A stretch of 36,115 bases of DNA from Candidatus Nomurabacteria bacterium. Lineage in GTDB: Bacteria; Patescibacteriota; Minisyncoccia; Phycocordibacterales; UBA9973. The notes beneath the pieces were generated by a model, which was not told the origin of the DNA, searched no databases, and was given only the letters and a program-made list of their open reading frames with translations. Below, in pieces: positions 8,891-16,092 of the stretch (position 1 is its first letter; every line of letters starts with the position of its first letter). Location: assembly GCA_026395965.1 (NCBI GenBank), contig JAPLXS010000012.1, forward strand, positions 1 through 36,115. The letters are read 5' to 3'. The position numbers and the translations under genes were made by a program.

Positions 8891-10579
8891 ATGGTTAACC
8901 GTCTTATTTCATTTTTAAATAAAGAATTCAAAGGAGTAAATGAAGCCGCCTTATTGCTTGGCGGCTTTGCCTTTTTATCTCAACTATTGGGCTTACTTCG
9001 AGATAGGACACTAGCTCATGTGGTAGGGGCTGGACCTATACTAGATGTCTATTATGCGGCATTTAGAATACCCGATTTTTTATATATATCCATAGCTTCA
9101 CTTGCTTCAGTTACTGTGCTCATGCCATTTTTAATGGATAAGATAAATGATAACGATGACACTAGAGACAAGGCCCGCGCATTTATAAATAATATTTTCA
9201 GTGCATATATGTTATTTATGGTAGTTATTAGTTTGTTGATTGCTATTTTTATACCTTATATAGTTCATTATATGGTTCCTGGTTTCGATGAACATCAGGT
9301 TAGTTTACTTATAACTACTAGTAGGATAATGCTTCTTTCTCCAATTTTTATTGGGTTATCAAATCTTATTGGTACTATTACTCAGTTATATAGGAATTTT
9401 ATAGTCTTTTCGTTGTCCCCAGTGTTTTATAATATTGGTATTCTTTTTGGAATAATATTTCTATATCCAAGATTTGGTATCTATGGACTAAGCGGCGGAG
9501 TAATAATCGGAGCAATATTTCATTTTTTGGTACAGGTTCCTGTTGTTTTAAAACATAAGTTTTTTCCTAAATTTGTTTTTCATATAAATTGGAAAGAAAT
9601 ATTTGAAGTAATAAAATTATCTGCACCAAGAACTCTTACTCTTTCGTGCAACAGTTTGGCTTTTATTTTTCTTATTGCTATGGCATCCACTTTAAAACAA
9701 GGATCAATATCTTTGTTTACTTTTGCTTTTAATCTTCAATCAGTTCCTGTGGGAATAATAGGTATTTCTTATTCAGTAGCCGCTTTTCCTGTTTTGGTTA
9801 AGTCATTTTCTTCTAAAGATATAGATAGTTTTATTAATCAAATAATCTTTACAGCAAGGCAGATTGTATTTTGGTCTTTACCAATAATTTCTCTCTTGAT
9901 TGTTCTAAGGGCTCAGATTATTCGTGTTGCTTTAGGTTCAAATACATTTTCTTGGTCTGATACTCGTTTAACAGCTGCATCAGTTTCTCTTTTTATTATA
10001 TCTTTAGCATCACAAGGACTTGTGTTGCTATTTGTTCGTGGTTATTATGCAGCAGGAAATACCAAAAAACCTTTATTTATAAATGTATTTTCTTCTATTA
10101 TGGTTATAGTTTTTGCTCAAATGTTTATTTATATTTTTAAAAATTATCCAGAGATACTAACAAAATTAGAATTAATCCTGAGAGTAGGGGGTGTTCCAGG
10201 GACCATCATGTTGGCATTACCACTTGCATATGCAACAGGATCGCTTTTGAATTTCACATTAATCTGGATTATGTTTAAAAAAGATTTTCTTCAAATCAAA
10301 AAGATAAACTTATCTAAAACTTTTGTACAGAGTTTTATAAGTGCAATAGTTATGGGGTTTGTTGCATATATTTCTTTAGGTTTTTTTGATAATGTATTTA
10401 ATACAGAAACTGGGATGGGTATTTTCTTTCAAGGATTTGTTTCTGGGATTTTAGGAATAGTATCTGGAGTTATTATTTTATTTTTATTTAAAAATGATGA
10501 GTTATTTGGAATTATACACGCTCTTAAAAATAAATTTTGGAAAAATAGAGTTATTATTCCAGAACAGTCAGAGTTATAA
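8891..10579 (+). CDS. murJ: Lipid II flippase MurJ (MviN family)
   Basis: Multi-pass membrane protein; FLSQLLGLLRDRTLAHVVGAGPILDVYYAAFRIPDFLY... Confidence 0.93.
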   Translation: MVNRLISFLNKEFKGVNEAALLLGGFAFLSQLLGLLRDRTLAHVVGAGPILDVYYAAFRIPDFLYISIASLASVTVLMPFLMDKINDNDDTRDKARAFINNIFSAYMLFMVVISLLIAIFIPYIVHYMVPGFDEHQVSLLITTSRIMLLSPIFIGLSNLIGTITQLYRNFIVFSLSPVFYNIGILFGIIFLYPRFGIYGLSGGVIIGAIFHFLVQVPVVLKHKFFPKFVFHINWKEIFEVIKLSAPRTLTLSCNSLAFIFLIAMASTLKQGSISLFTFAFNLQSVPVGIIGISYSVAAFPVLVKSFSSKDIDSFINQIIFTARQIVFWSLPIISLLIVLRAQIIRVALGSNTFSWSDTRLTAASVSLFIISLASQGLVLLFVRGYYAAGNTKKPLFINVFSSIMVIVFAQMFIYIFKNYPEILTKLELILRVGGVPGTIMLALPLAYATGSLLNFTLIWIMFKKDFLQIKKINLSKTFVQSFISAIVMGFVAYISLGFFDNVFNTETGMGIFFQGFVSGILGIVSGVIILFLFKNDELFGIIHALKNKFWKNRVIIPEQSEL

Positions 10580-10621
10580 GTATCCTTTTGTTTTTAGGTT
10601 CTTTTTGGTAGTATAGACCTA

Positions 10622-10747
10622 TGTCTCCCGTTAGAGATGTGTATGTCATAATCTACGGGATAGTTTACAACAGAAATAAGGTTTATATTACTAAATAAAA
10701 TTAATAAGATACGTCCCGTCTAACGAGGGACTATCTCTAACGGGATG
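10622..10747. repeat. Nested inverted-repeat element ending at the lepA start codon
   Basis: tcccgttagagat ... atctctaacggga (13-bp perfect outer stem). Alternative local hairpins tcccgttaga/tctacggga and tcccgtcta/taacggga. Confidence 0.75.
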
Positions 10748-12568
10748 GATATAAAATCAATAAGAAATTTTTCAATCATTGCTCATATTGATCACGGCAA
10801 GAGTACTCTAGCTGACAGAATGATAGAAGTGACTGGAACTATAGAAAAACGCAAGATGAAAGATCAGGTTTTAGACTCGATGGACCTAGAAAGAGAAAGA
10901 GGTATCACTATAAAGATGCAGCCAGTTCGCATGGAGTATAAGCTAAACAATGAGAATTATATTTTAAATCTCATAGATACACCTGGTCACATAGACTTCT
11001 CTTATGAAGTATCTCGAGCATTAAAGGCAGTAGAAGGGTCTATATTACTTGTAGACGCAACTCAGGGTGTACAAGCACAAACACTCACTACTTTACAAAT
11101 GGCACGTGATTCTGGGCTTGTTATTATTCCTGTACTTTCAAAGATCGATTCTCCTTTAGCTCGTGTAGATGAGATTAAAATGGAAGTATCTATTTTATTA
11201 AACATAGACCCAGATACTGTTTTGCTTGTATCTGGAAAAACAGGGGAAGGGGTAAATACTTTACTAGAAGAAATAATTAAAAAAGTTCCTTGTCCTCATG
11301 TTGAAGACCATACTTTATTACCACAAAATAGTGGTCGTGCTTTGGTCTTTGATTTTAAATACGATAACCATAGAGGTGTTATTGTTTATATTCGTGTAAT
11401 CGACGGAAAATTTAAAAAAGGAGAATCTCTTTTGTTTGCTGTCTCCGAGGAAAAATTTATATCGCTAGAAGTTGGAATATTTTCCCCTCAAGAAGAATCT
11501 CGTGATTCTATAGGTAATGGTGAAATAGGTTATATTGTTACTGGAATTAAAAAACCAGGAATCGCATCTGTCGGAGATACTATTACTTTTTTGAAAAACC
11601 CAATGCCAGCATTGGCGGGATATCAGAATCCTAAGCCAGTTGTTTGGGCTTCTATCTACCCAGAAAGTCAGGATGATTTTCCTGGTCTTAAACAAGCATT
11701 AGGACGTTTACGCCTGTCTGATTCTTCATTTTCATACGAAGAAGAAAATTCTGGCTCACTCGGAAGAGGATTTAGATGTGGTTTTCTAGGTATGCTTCAC
11801 CTTGAAATTATTACAGAAAGACTAAATCGCGAATTCAATTTAGAATTGATAGTTACAATGCCTTCTATTACTTACAAAGTGCAACTTCGTAATGGCACAG
11901 AACAGATTGTATATTCTCCGCACCTTTTCCCTGATGATGGAAATATTCTAAAAGTATATGAACCATGGGTAAATGCAAAGATAATTTGCCCATCAATATA
12001 TATTAGTTCACTTATGCCTTTTTTATATGACCATGAAGGCTTAGTAAAAGAAACAGATAATTTTGGAGACAATAGATCTTCTATAGATTTAGAAATGCCA
12101 CTACGTGAATTGATGCGTAACTTCTTTGATGATATGAAAAGTATTACATCTGGGTACTCATCTATATCTTATGAGATAGGTGAATACAAAGAAGCCGATG
12201 TTGTAAGACTCGACATAATAGTAGCAGATGAACCCATGGCTGCTTTTTGTAGAGTTGTGTCACGTAGAAAAGTAGAAGAGGAAGCCAAACAACAAGTTGA
12301 AAAATTAAAAGATATTATTCCAAGGCAGCAATTTAACTTTAAAATACAAGGTAAGGCTTTGGGGAGGATTATATCTTCTGAATCTGTTTCCGCCTTTCGT
12401 AAAGATGTTCTTATGCATGGTAGTAAAATGGTAGGAGGAGGGGATGTAAGTCGTAAAAAGAAACTACTTGAAAAGCAGAAAAAGGGCAAGAAAAGGATGC
12501 AAGCCAATGCAAAAATAAACATTTCTCACGAAGTGTTCTTGAAGATGATGAGAGGTACAAATAACTAG
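10745..12568 (+). CDS. lepA: Elongation factor 4 (LepA)
   Basis: NFSIIAHIDHGKSTLADRMIEVTG...DLERERGITIKMQ...; C-terminal GKKRMQANAKINISHEVFLKMM. Confidence 0.97.
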   Translation: MDIKSIRNFSIIAHIDHGKSTLADRMIEVTGTIEKRKMKDQVLDSMDLERERGITIKMQPVRMEYKLNNENYILNLIDTPGHIDFSYEVSRALKAVEGSILLVDATQGVQAQTLTTLQMARDSGLVIIPVLSKIDSPLARVDEIKMEVSILLNIDPDTVLLVSGKTGEGVNTLLEEIIKKVPCPHVEDHTLLPQNSGRALVFDFKYDNHRGVIVYIRVIDGKFKKGESLLFAVSEEKFISLEVGIFSPQEESRDSIGNGEIGYIVTGIKKPGIASVGDTITFLKNPMPALAGYQNPKPVVWASIYPESQDDFPGLKQALGRLRLSDSSFSYEEENSGSLGRGFRCGFLGMLHLEIITERLNREFNLELIVTMPSITYKVQLRNGTEQIVYSPHLFPDDGNILKVYEPWVNAKIICPSIYISSLMPFLYDHEGLVKETDNFGDNRSSIDLEMPLRELMRNFFDDMKSITSGYSSISYEIGEYKEADVVRLDIIVADEPMAAFCRVVSRRKVEEEAKQQVEKLKDIIPRQQFNFKIQGKALGRIISSESVSAFRKDVLMHGSKMVGGGDVSRKKKLLEKQKKGKKRMQANAKINISHEVFLKMMRGTNN

Positions 12569-12569
12569 T

Positions 12570-12680
12570 CTATTTAAGAAGACCAGGAATATACAATAAA
12601 ATCATACTTAAAATAACAAGTATTGAAATAACTGTAAAAATTTTCTCTATTTTCTTTTTATTCTTTGAATTAAAATTCAT
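12570..12680 (-). CDS. Small (36 aa) predicted single-TM protein, not in ORF track
   Basis: Translates MNFNSKNKKKIEKIFTVISILVILSMILLYIPGLLK*; divergent from 12702 gene. Confidence 0.55.
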   Translation of the reverse strand: MNFNSKNKKKIEKIFTVISILVILSMILLYIPGLLK

Positions 12681-12701
12681 GATATAATACTAGCATTAAT
12701 T

Positions 12702-13082
12702 ATGATGAAATCAAATAAAAATAATTACAGATTTTGGCATTCGCCTATAGCTCTTGCCCTCCTTTTTTTATTAGTGGTATTATTTGGATATAAAATTATA
12801 TTTCTAATCGAGAAGCAAAGAGAGACATCTCATAAAAAAGAGGTATTTTTAAACGAAATAAATGAATTAAAAAAGAAAGAAGCTTCGCTCTTATTGGACA
12901 TGAAGAAACTAGAAACAGATGAGGGTAAAGAAGAAGTGATAAGAAGTAAGTATCAAGTTATTAAAGATGGAGAAAAAATGGTAACTATAGTAGACGAAGA
13001 AGAAAAAGTAAATTCTACTACAGAGTCAGATAATACAAATCACGGTTTTTGGAATTGGTTAAAGAATTTTTTTAATAAGTAA
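12702..13082 (+). CDS. Septum formation initiator family protein (FtsB/DivIC-like)
   Basis: N-terminal TM then coiled coil; EEVIRSKYQVIKDGEKMVTIV. Confidence 0.75.
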   Translation: MMKSNKNNYRFWHSPIALALLFLLVVLFGYKIIFLIEKQRETSHKKEVFLNEINELKKKEASLLLDMKKLETDEGKEEVIRSKYQVIKDGEKMVTIVDEEEKVNSTTESDNTNHGFWNWLKNFFNK

Positions 13083-13089
13083 ATGTAAA

Positions 13090-13162
13090 GCGGAATTAGT
13101 TTAATGGTAGAACTTCTAAAATAGAATAACATGCTATTTTAGTTCCCGAGTTCTGATACAAA
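13090..13162 (+). pseudogene. tRNA-Gly-like 5'-half pseudogene
   Basis: gcggaattagtttaatggtagaactt matches bacterial tRNA-Gly 5' half; then a 9-bp hairpin ctaaaatag/ctattttag and a degenerate T-arm; no complementary acceptor 3' strand. Confidence 0.6.
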
Positions 13163-13164
13163 GT

Positions 13165-13235
13165 GTGGGATTGTTTTAGTGGTAGAATGCGACCTTCCCA
13201 AGGTTGAGGCACGAGTTCGATTCTCGTATCCCGCA
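13165..13235 (+). tRNA. tRNA-Gly (anticodon CCC)
   Basis: Acceptor gtgggat/atcccgc, D-arm, anticodon loop ttcccaa, T-arm acgag ttcgatt ctcgt. Confidence 0.93.
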
Positions 13236-13289
13236 CATATTTTAAAAATACACTCTTAATAGAGTGTATTTTTAAAATATGTGCGGGAT
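13228..13289. terminator. 29-bp perfect hairpin overlapping the tRNA-Gly 3' end; probable bidirectional terminator
   Basis: atcccgcacatattttaaaaatacactct-taat-agagtgtatttttaaaatatgtgcgggat. Confidence 0.85.
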
Positions 13290-13417
13290 AGCAAGCCAAC
13301 TTCTTGGCTTGCGTACGAGAATCGAAAAGCTTTTCGTTCTCCGATGGATATCGGAGCGAAAAGGTGTACTGAACCAGTAAGGTTCGATAAGTGTATTCAC
13401 GGTCTCGTTCCCCGTAT
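13281..13417 (-). ncRNA. Candidate structured RNA/element copy 1 (tRNA-Gly-associated, tRNA 3'-half mimic)
   Basis: P1 tgcggg/cccgta; P2 gcaagcca/tggcttgc; P3 acgaga-cg/cg-tctcgt; P4 cttttcg-tt-ctccgat-ggat-atcggag-cgaaaag; P5 gaacc-agtaa-ggttc. Same architecture as 14633-14754. Strand inferred. Confidence 0.6.
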
Positions 13418-13509
13418 TTAACATTACGAATCCCTGTCAATATTTGCATATTTTATCACTATGCTATAATAAACCTACAATAAATTATAAGTTAATATAA
13501 ATATATATT

Positions 13510-13749
13510 ATGAAAAAAGTAACAGTATACAGTACGCCTACATGCCACTTTTGTCACATGGCAAAAGATTTCTTTAAGGAGAAAAATATAGCATTCGAAG
13601 ATTTCGATGTTTCTGTAGATCTAGAAAAAAGAAAGGAAATGGTAGATAGAAGTGGTCAGATGGGAGTTCCAGTTATCATGATTGATAATCAAATAGTTGT
13701 TGGGTTCAATAAACCAACAATCGTAGACCTTCTAGGAATTACAGAGTAG
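13510..13749 (+). CDS. Glutaredoxin-like protein
   Basis: VTVYSTPTCHFCHMAKDFFKEKNIAFEDFDVS...GVPVIMIDNQIVVGFN. Confidence 0.9.
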   Translation: MKKVTVYSTPTCHFCHMAKDFFKEKNIAFEDFDVSVDLEKRKEMVDRSGQMGVPVIMIDNQIVVGFNKPTIVDLLGITE

Positions 13750-13774
13750 TAATTTACTCAGTTATGACGTATTA

Positions 13775-13808
13775 TAAGAGCATTCTGATTTAGGTCAGAA
13801 TGCTCTTA
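13775..13808 (+). terminator. Hairpin terminator-like structure after glutaredoxin gene
   Basis: taagagcattctga-tttagg-tcagaatgctctta. Confidence 0.65.
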
Positions 13809-13810
13809 TG

Positions 13811-13827
13811 TATTTGCCTTAGTAGTT
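13811..13827 (+). repeat. Partial upstream copy of the tRNA-Arg 5' end
   Basis: tatttgccttagtagtt vs tatttgcctccgtagtt at 13849-13865 (15/17). Confidence 0.5.
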
Positions 13828-13853
13828 TTTTTGGGTTAACCCTTTATTTATTT

Positions 13854-13925
13854 GCCTCCGTAGTTCAATGGATAGAACAGTTCCGTCCTAAGGAATAGAT
13901 GCACGTTCGATTCGTACCGGAGGCA
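13854..13925 (+). tRNA. tRNA-Arg (anticodon CCT/CCU)
   Basis: Acceptor gcctccg/cggaggc; anticodon loop gtcctaa. Confidence 0.92.
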
Positions 13926-13975
13926 CCCTTGTGAGCACCTTTTATTTTTAATCAAAATATGATAATTTCCTTTAT

Positions 13976-14275
13976 ATGGATCAGGAAACAAAGCAGTTAT
14001 TGGAGGAAAACCTAAGGTTATCTAAAGATAATAATGTTATGCTTAATAGCCTTGTTCATGCAAAAAAGTTAAATACCATTTATCGTTTTGTTTATTGGAG
14101 TATAATTATATTATTAACAATAGGTTCATACTATTTTATACAACCATATCTAGGGACTCTAATGAGTTTGTACTCAGGTGGAGCTACAGATATACAAAAT
14201 GTTGGAAATGTTAAAGCAAAATTAGGTGATCAACAACAGATAGATGAATTATTGAAACAGTTAAAAGAAAATTAG
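13976..14275 (+). CDS. Small hypothetical single-TM protein
   Basis: MDQETKQLLEENLRLSKDNNVMLNSLVHAKKLNTIYRFVYWSIIILLTIGSYYFIQPYL... Confidence 0.7.
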   Translation: MDQETKQLLEENLRLSKDNNVMLNSLVHAKKLNTIYRFVYWSIIILLTIGSYYFIQPYLGTLMSLYSGGATDIQNVGNVKAKLGDQQQIDELLKQLKEN

Positions 14276-14302
14276 TTTTATGTAAATAGGAATGTAGAAT
14301 AA

Positions 14303-14445
14303 GGAATGCCGAGATATGCTGTTTTGGTAGAAAAGCATGTTATGTTAAAGTAGATTATAAATTTTTTAGATGAGGAATGTTGAGATATGCTGTTTTGGTA
14401 GAAAAAGCATGTTATGTTAAAGTGGATTGTAAAGTTTTTAGATAG
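14303..14445 (+). repeat. Two tandem degenerate units (periods ~71 and 72 bp), each starting with a tRNA-Phe 5'-end-like segment
   Basis: ggaatgccgagatatgctgttttggtagaa... and ggaatgttgagatatgctgttttggtagaa..., then the true tRNA after ggaatgccgagatagctcagttggtagag. Confidence 0.75.
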
Positions 14446-14450
14446 GGAAT

Positions 14451-14523
14451 GCCGAGATAGCTCAGTTGGTAGAGCGCTCCCCTGAAGAGGGATAGGTCCC
14501 CAGTTCAAATCTGGGTCTCGGCA
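14451..14523 (+). tRNA. tRNA-Phe (anticodon GAA)
   Basis: Acceptor gccgaga/tctcggc, D-arm gctcagttggtagagc, anticodon loop ctgaaga, T-arm cccagttcaaatctggg. Confidence 0.93.
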
Positions 14524-14634
14524 CAAATGATATTAAACCGTGTATGAAAAAGTATTTACCTTCAGTTAGATAGCCAGTCCAAAGTCTTACGTCTCTACTC
14601 AATAAAAAAATACCCGTCAGGGTATTTTTTTATT
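14508..14634. repeat. Direct repeat A: tRNA-Phe 3' end plus trailer plus terminator
   Basis: aatctgggtctcggcaca...ttaccttcagttagatagccagt.caaagtctt.cgtctctact...; second copy at 14736-14861. Confidence 0.85.
14601..14634. terminator. Intrinsic terminator (bidirectional)
   Basis: aataaaaaaatacccgtcagggtatttttttatt. Confidence 0.85.
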
Positions 14635-14754
14635 GTGCCGAGACAACACATGAACTACTTCATTTGTGTCCAGATTTGAAAGACTTTTCATTATCAGCTT
14701 TGCTGATTGAAAAGTACCCGACTAAGTAGTAGTCTAATCTGGGTCTCGGCACAA
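14633..14754 (-). ncRNA. Candidate structured RNA/element copy 2 (tRNA-Phe-associated, tRNA 3'-half mimic)
   Basis: P1 ttgtgccgagac/gtctcggcacaa; P2 acacatgaa../ttcatttgtgt; P3 ccagatt/aatctgg; P4 cttttca-tt-atcagc-ttt-gctgat-tgaaaag; P5 gacta-agtag-tagtc. Minus-strand -10-like TACTAT is 7 nt before GCCGAGA. Strand inferred. Confidence 0.62.
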
Positions 14755-14861
14755 AAATAGTAAATCATGCATGAATAAGTGTTTACCTTCAGTTAGATAG
14801 CCAGTTCAAAGTCTTTCGTCTCTACTAAATAAAAAAATACCCGTTAGGGTATTTTTTTATT
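14736..14861. repeat. Direct repeat B: second copy of tRNA-Phe 3' end plus trailer plus terminator
   Basis: Offset ~228 bp from repeat A, high identity by eye. Confidence 0.85.
14827..14861. terminator. Intrinsic terminator (also downstream of hsp20 on the minus strand)
   Basis: aaataaaaaaatacccgttagggtatttttttattt. Confidence 0.85.
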
Positions 14862-15358
14862 TATATTGATTTAATCTTTAACTTTGTCTCTCTATTCTTA
14901 TCCAGCTTAGGAAGTTTGATAATAAGCAATCCGTGTTTTTCTATTGCTTCTGCTTCTTCAGGGTCTACTTCTTCTGGTAGGGAAATAGTTCTAGAAAATG
15001 AACCCCAGTATAACTCTTGTACAAAATAGTTATCTTTATCGATGGATTGATTTTCTTCACGTTTTCCACGAATAGTGATCATATCACGAGTAATAGTTAT
15101 AGAAAGGTTATCAGGCTGTACTCCAGCTACCATTGTTTGTACGATGATATCTGACGGAGTCTGATATAAGTCTACTGTCAGTTCTGCGTCTATTTCTTCT
15201 TCCCATTGAGATTCTCTTTGTGCGTTATTTTCCTTGGGTTCAAAAATATCTTTTTTACCCAATCTATTAGGCGTTGTTTCTTGTTCCTCGTTTTCTTGAT
15301 TGTCTTCTAATCTAATACTACCTGTTAGTCTCTCTAAAAATGATTTCTTTTTTAACAT
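14861..15358 (-). CDS. Hsp20/alpha-crystallin family small heat shock protein
   Basis: AELTVDLYQTPSDIIVQTMVAGVQPDNLSITITRDMITIRGKREE...GSFSRTISLPEEVD. Confidence 0.92.
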   Translation of the reverse strand: MLKKKSFLERLTGSIRLEDNQENEEQETTPNRLGKKDIFEPKENNAQRESQWEEEIDAELTVDLYQTPSDIIVQTMVAGVQPDNLSITITRDMITIRGKREENQSIDKDNYFVQELYWGSFSRTISLPEEVDPEEAEAIEKHGLLIIKLPKLDKNRETKLKIKSI

Positions 15359-15363
15359 ATAAT

Positions 15364-16077
15364 TTATTTAAGTACGGTAACATCTCTGCCCATACGTTTT
15401 AATTTCTCAAATATAAGTATATTGATAATCGTGACAACCCATAAAAATCCAAAAACAGAAAGGAAATTCTCGCCACTTCCTTTCATTATAAAAAAATTAA
15501 AGACACTATGCAATAGAATAGCACAAGATATTCCTATAAAAATATATAAAGCTCTACTTTCTTCTAGGTAAAATGATAATCCTATTGCACTACCTATCAT
15601 AGAACTTGACATAGCATGTAATAGGGTAGAACCTAAAAATCTCAAGTTTCCAGTAAGCATTCCAACGACTGCTCCACTAACACCAAAAGGGTTTATTAGA
15701 TATAGGGTATTTTCGAGTGCAGCAAAACCGAGAGCTGTTGCGATAAAATACATTGGGTAGTCTATTGGCCTATCAACATTTTGATTTCCTGAAACAATTA
15801 TCATAACACCAAAAAATTTCAATAATTCTTCAATAGCAGCCCATATTATTATTTGAACTGTATTGTCTTTAACAAAATTAACAGTGGCTTTTTCTAACCA
15901 AATAGCCAGAAAAACAAGTAGTCCACCTAATATGAAAGATATAACAATAAGACCCAATGATTCATGATTTTCATCATCTTCTTCTTTTAACCAAAACCAT
16001 AGCCAAAATATAGCTGGAACCAATCCACTCAATACCGCTAGAATTAACATTTTAGGATTTTTTAGTAATTCAACCAT
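15364..16077 (-). CDS. PrsW-family intramembrane metalloprotease
   Basis: IWAAIEELLKFFGV, GFAALENTLYL, LLHSVFNF motifs. Confidence 0.8.
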   Translation of the reverse strand: MVELLKNPKMLILAVLSGLVPAIFWLWFWLKEEDDENHESLGLIVISFILGGLLVFLAIWLEKATVNFVKDNTVQIIIWAAIEELLKFFGVMIIVSGNQNVDRPIDYPMYFIATALGFAALENTLYLINPFGVSGAVVGMLTGNLRFLGSTLLHAMSSSMIGSAIGLSFYLEESRALYIFIGISCAILLHSVFNFFIMKGSGENFLSVFGFLWVVTIINILIFEKLKRMGRDVTVLK

Positions 16078-16092
16078 GTAATATATTTTGAA

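Noticed and set aside
12169-12522. 117-aa ORF antisense to lepA (and other antisense ORFs inside ychF, leuS, tsaD, lysS, mraZ, rsmH, ftsI)
   Set aside because: Overlap well-conserved genes on the opposite strand; low complexity, no start context or family resemblance.
13096-13449. 117-aa minus-strand ORF across the tRNA-Gly region
   Set aside because: It is the translation of tRNA, palindromes and the structured element; no protein-like composition.
14278-14526. 82-aa minus-strand ORF
   Set aside because: Antisense to tRNA-Phe and its tandem 5'-half repeats; spurious.
14633-14754. Hammerhead-ribozyme-like string (gctgataatgaaaag on the minus strand)
   Set aside because: The core is not the canonical CUGANGA...GAAA arrangement and is not conserved in the Gly-locus copy.
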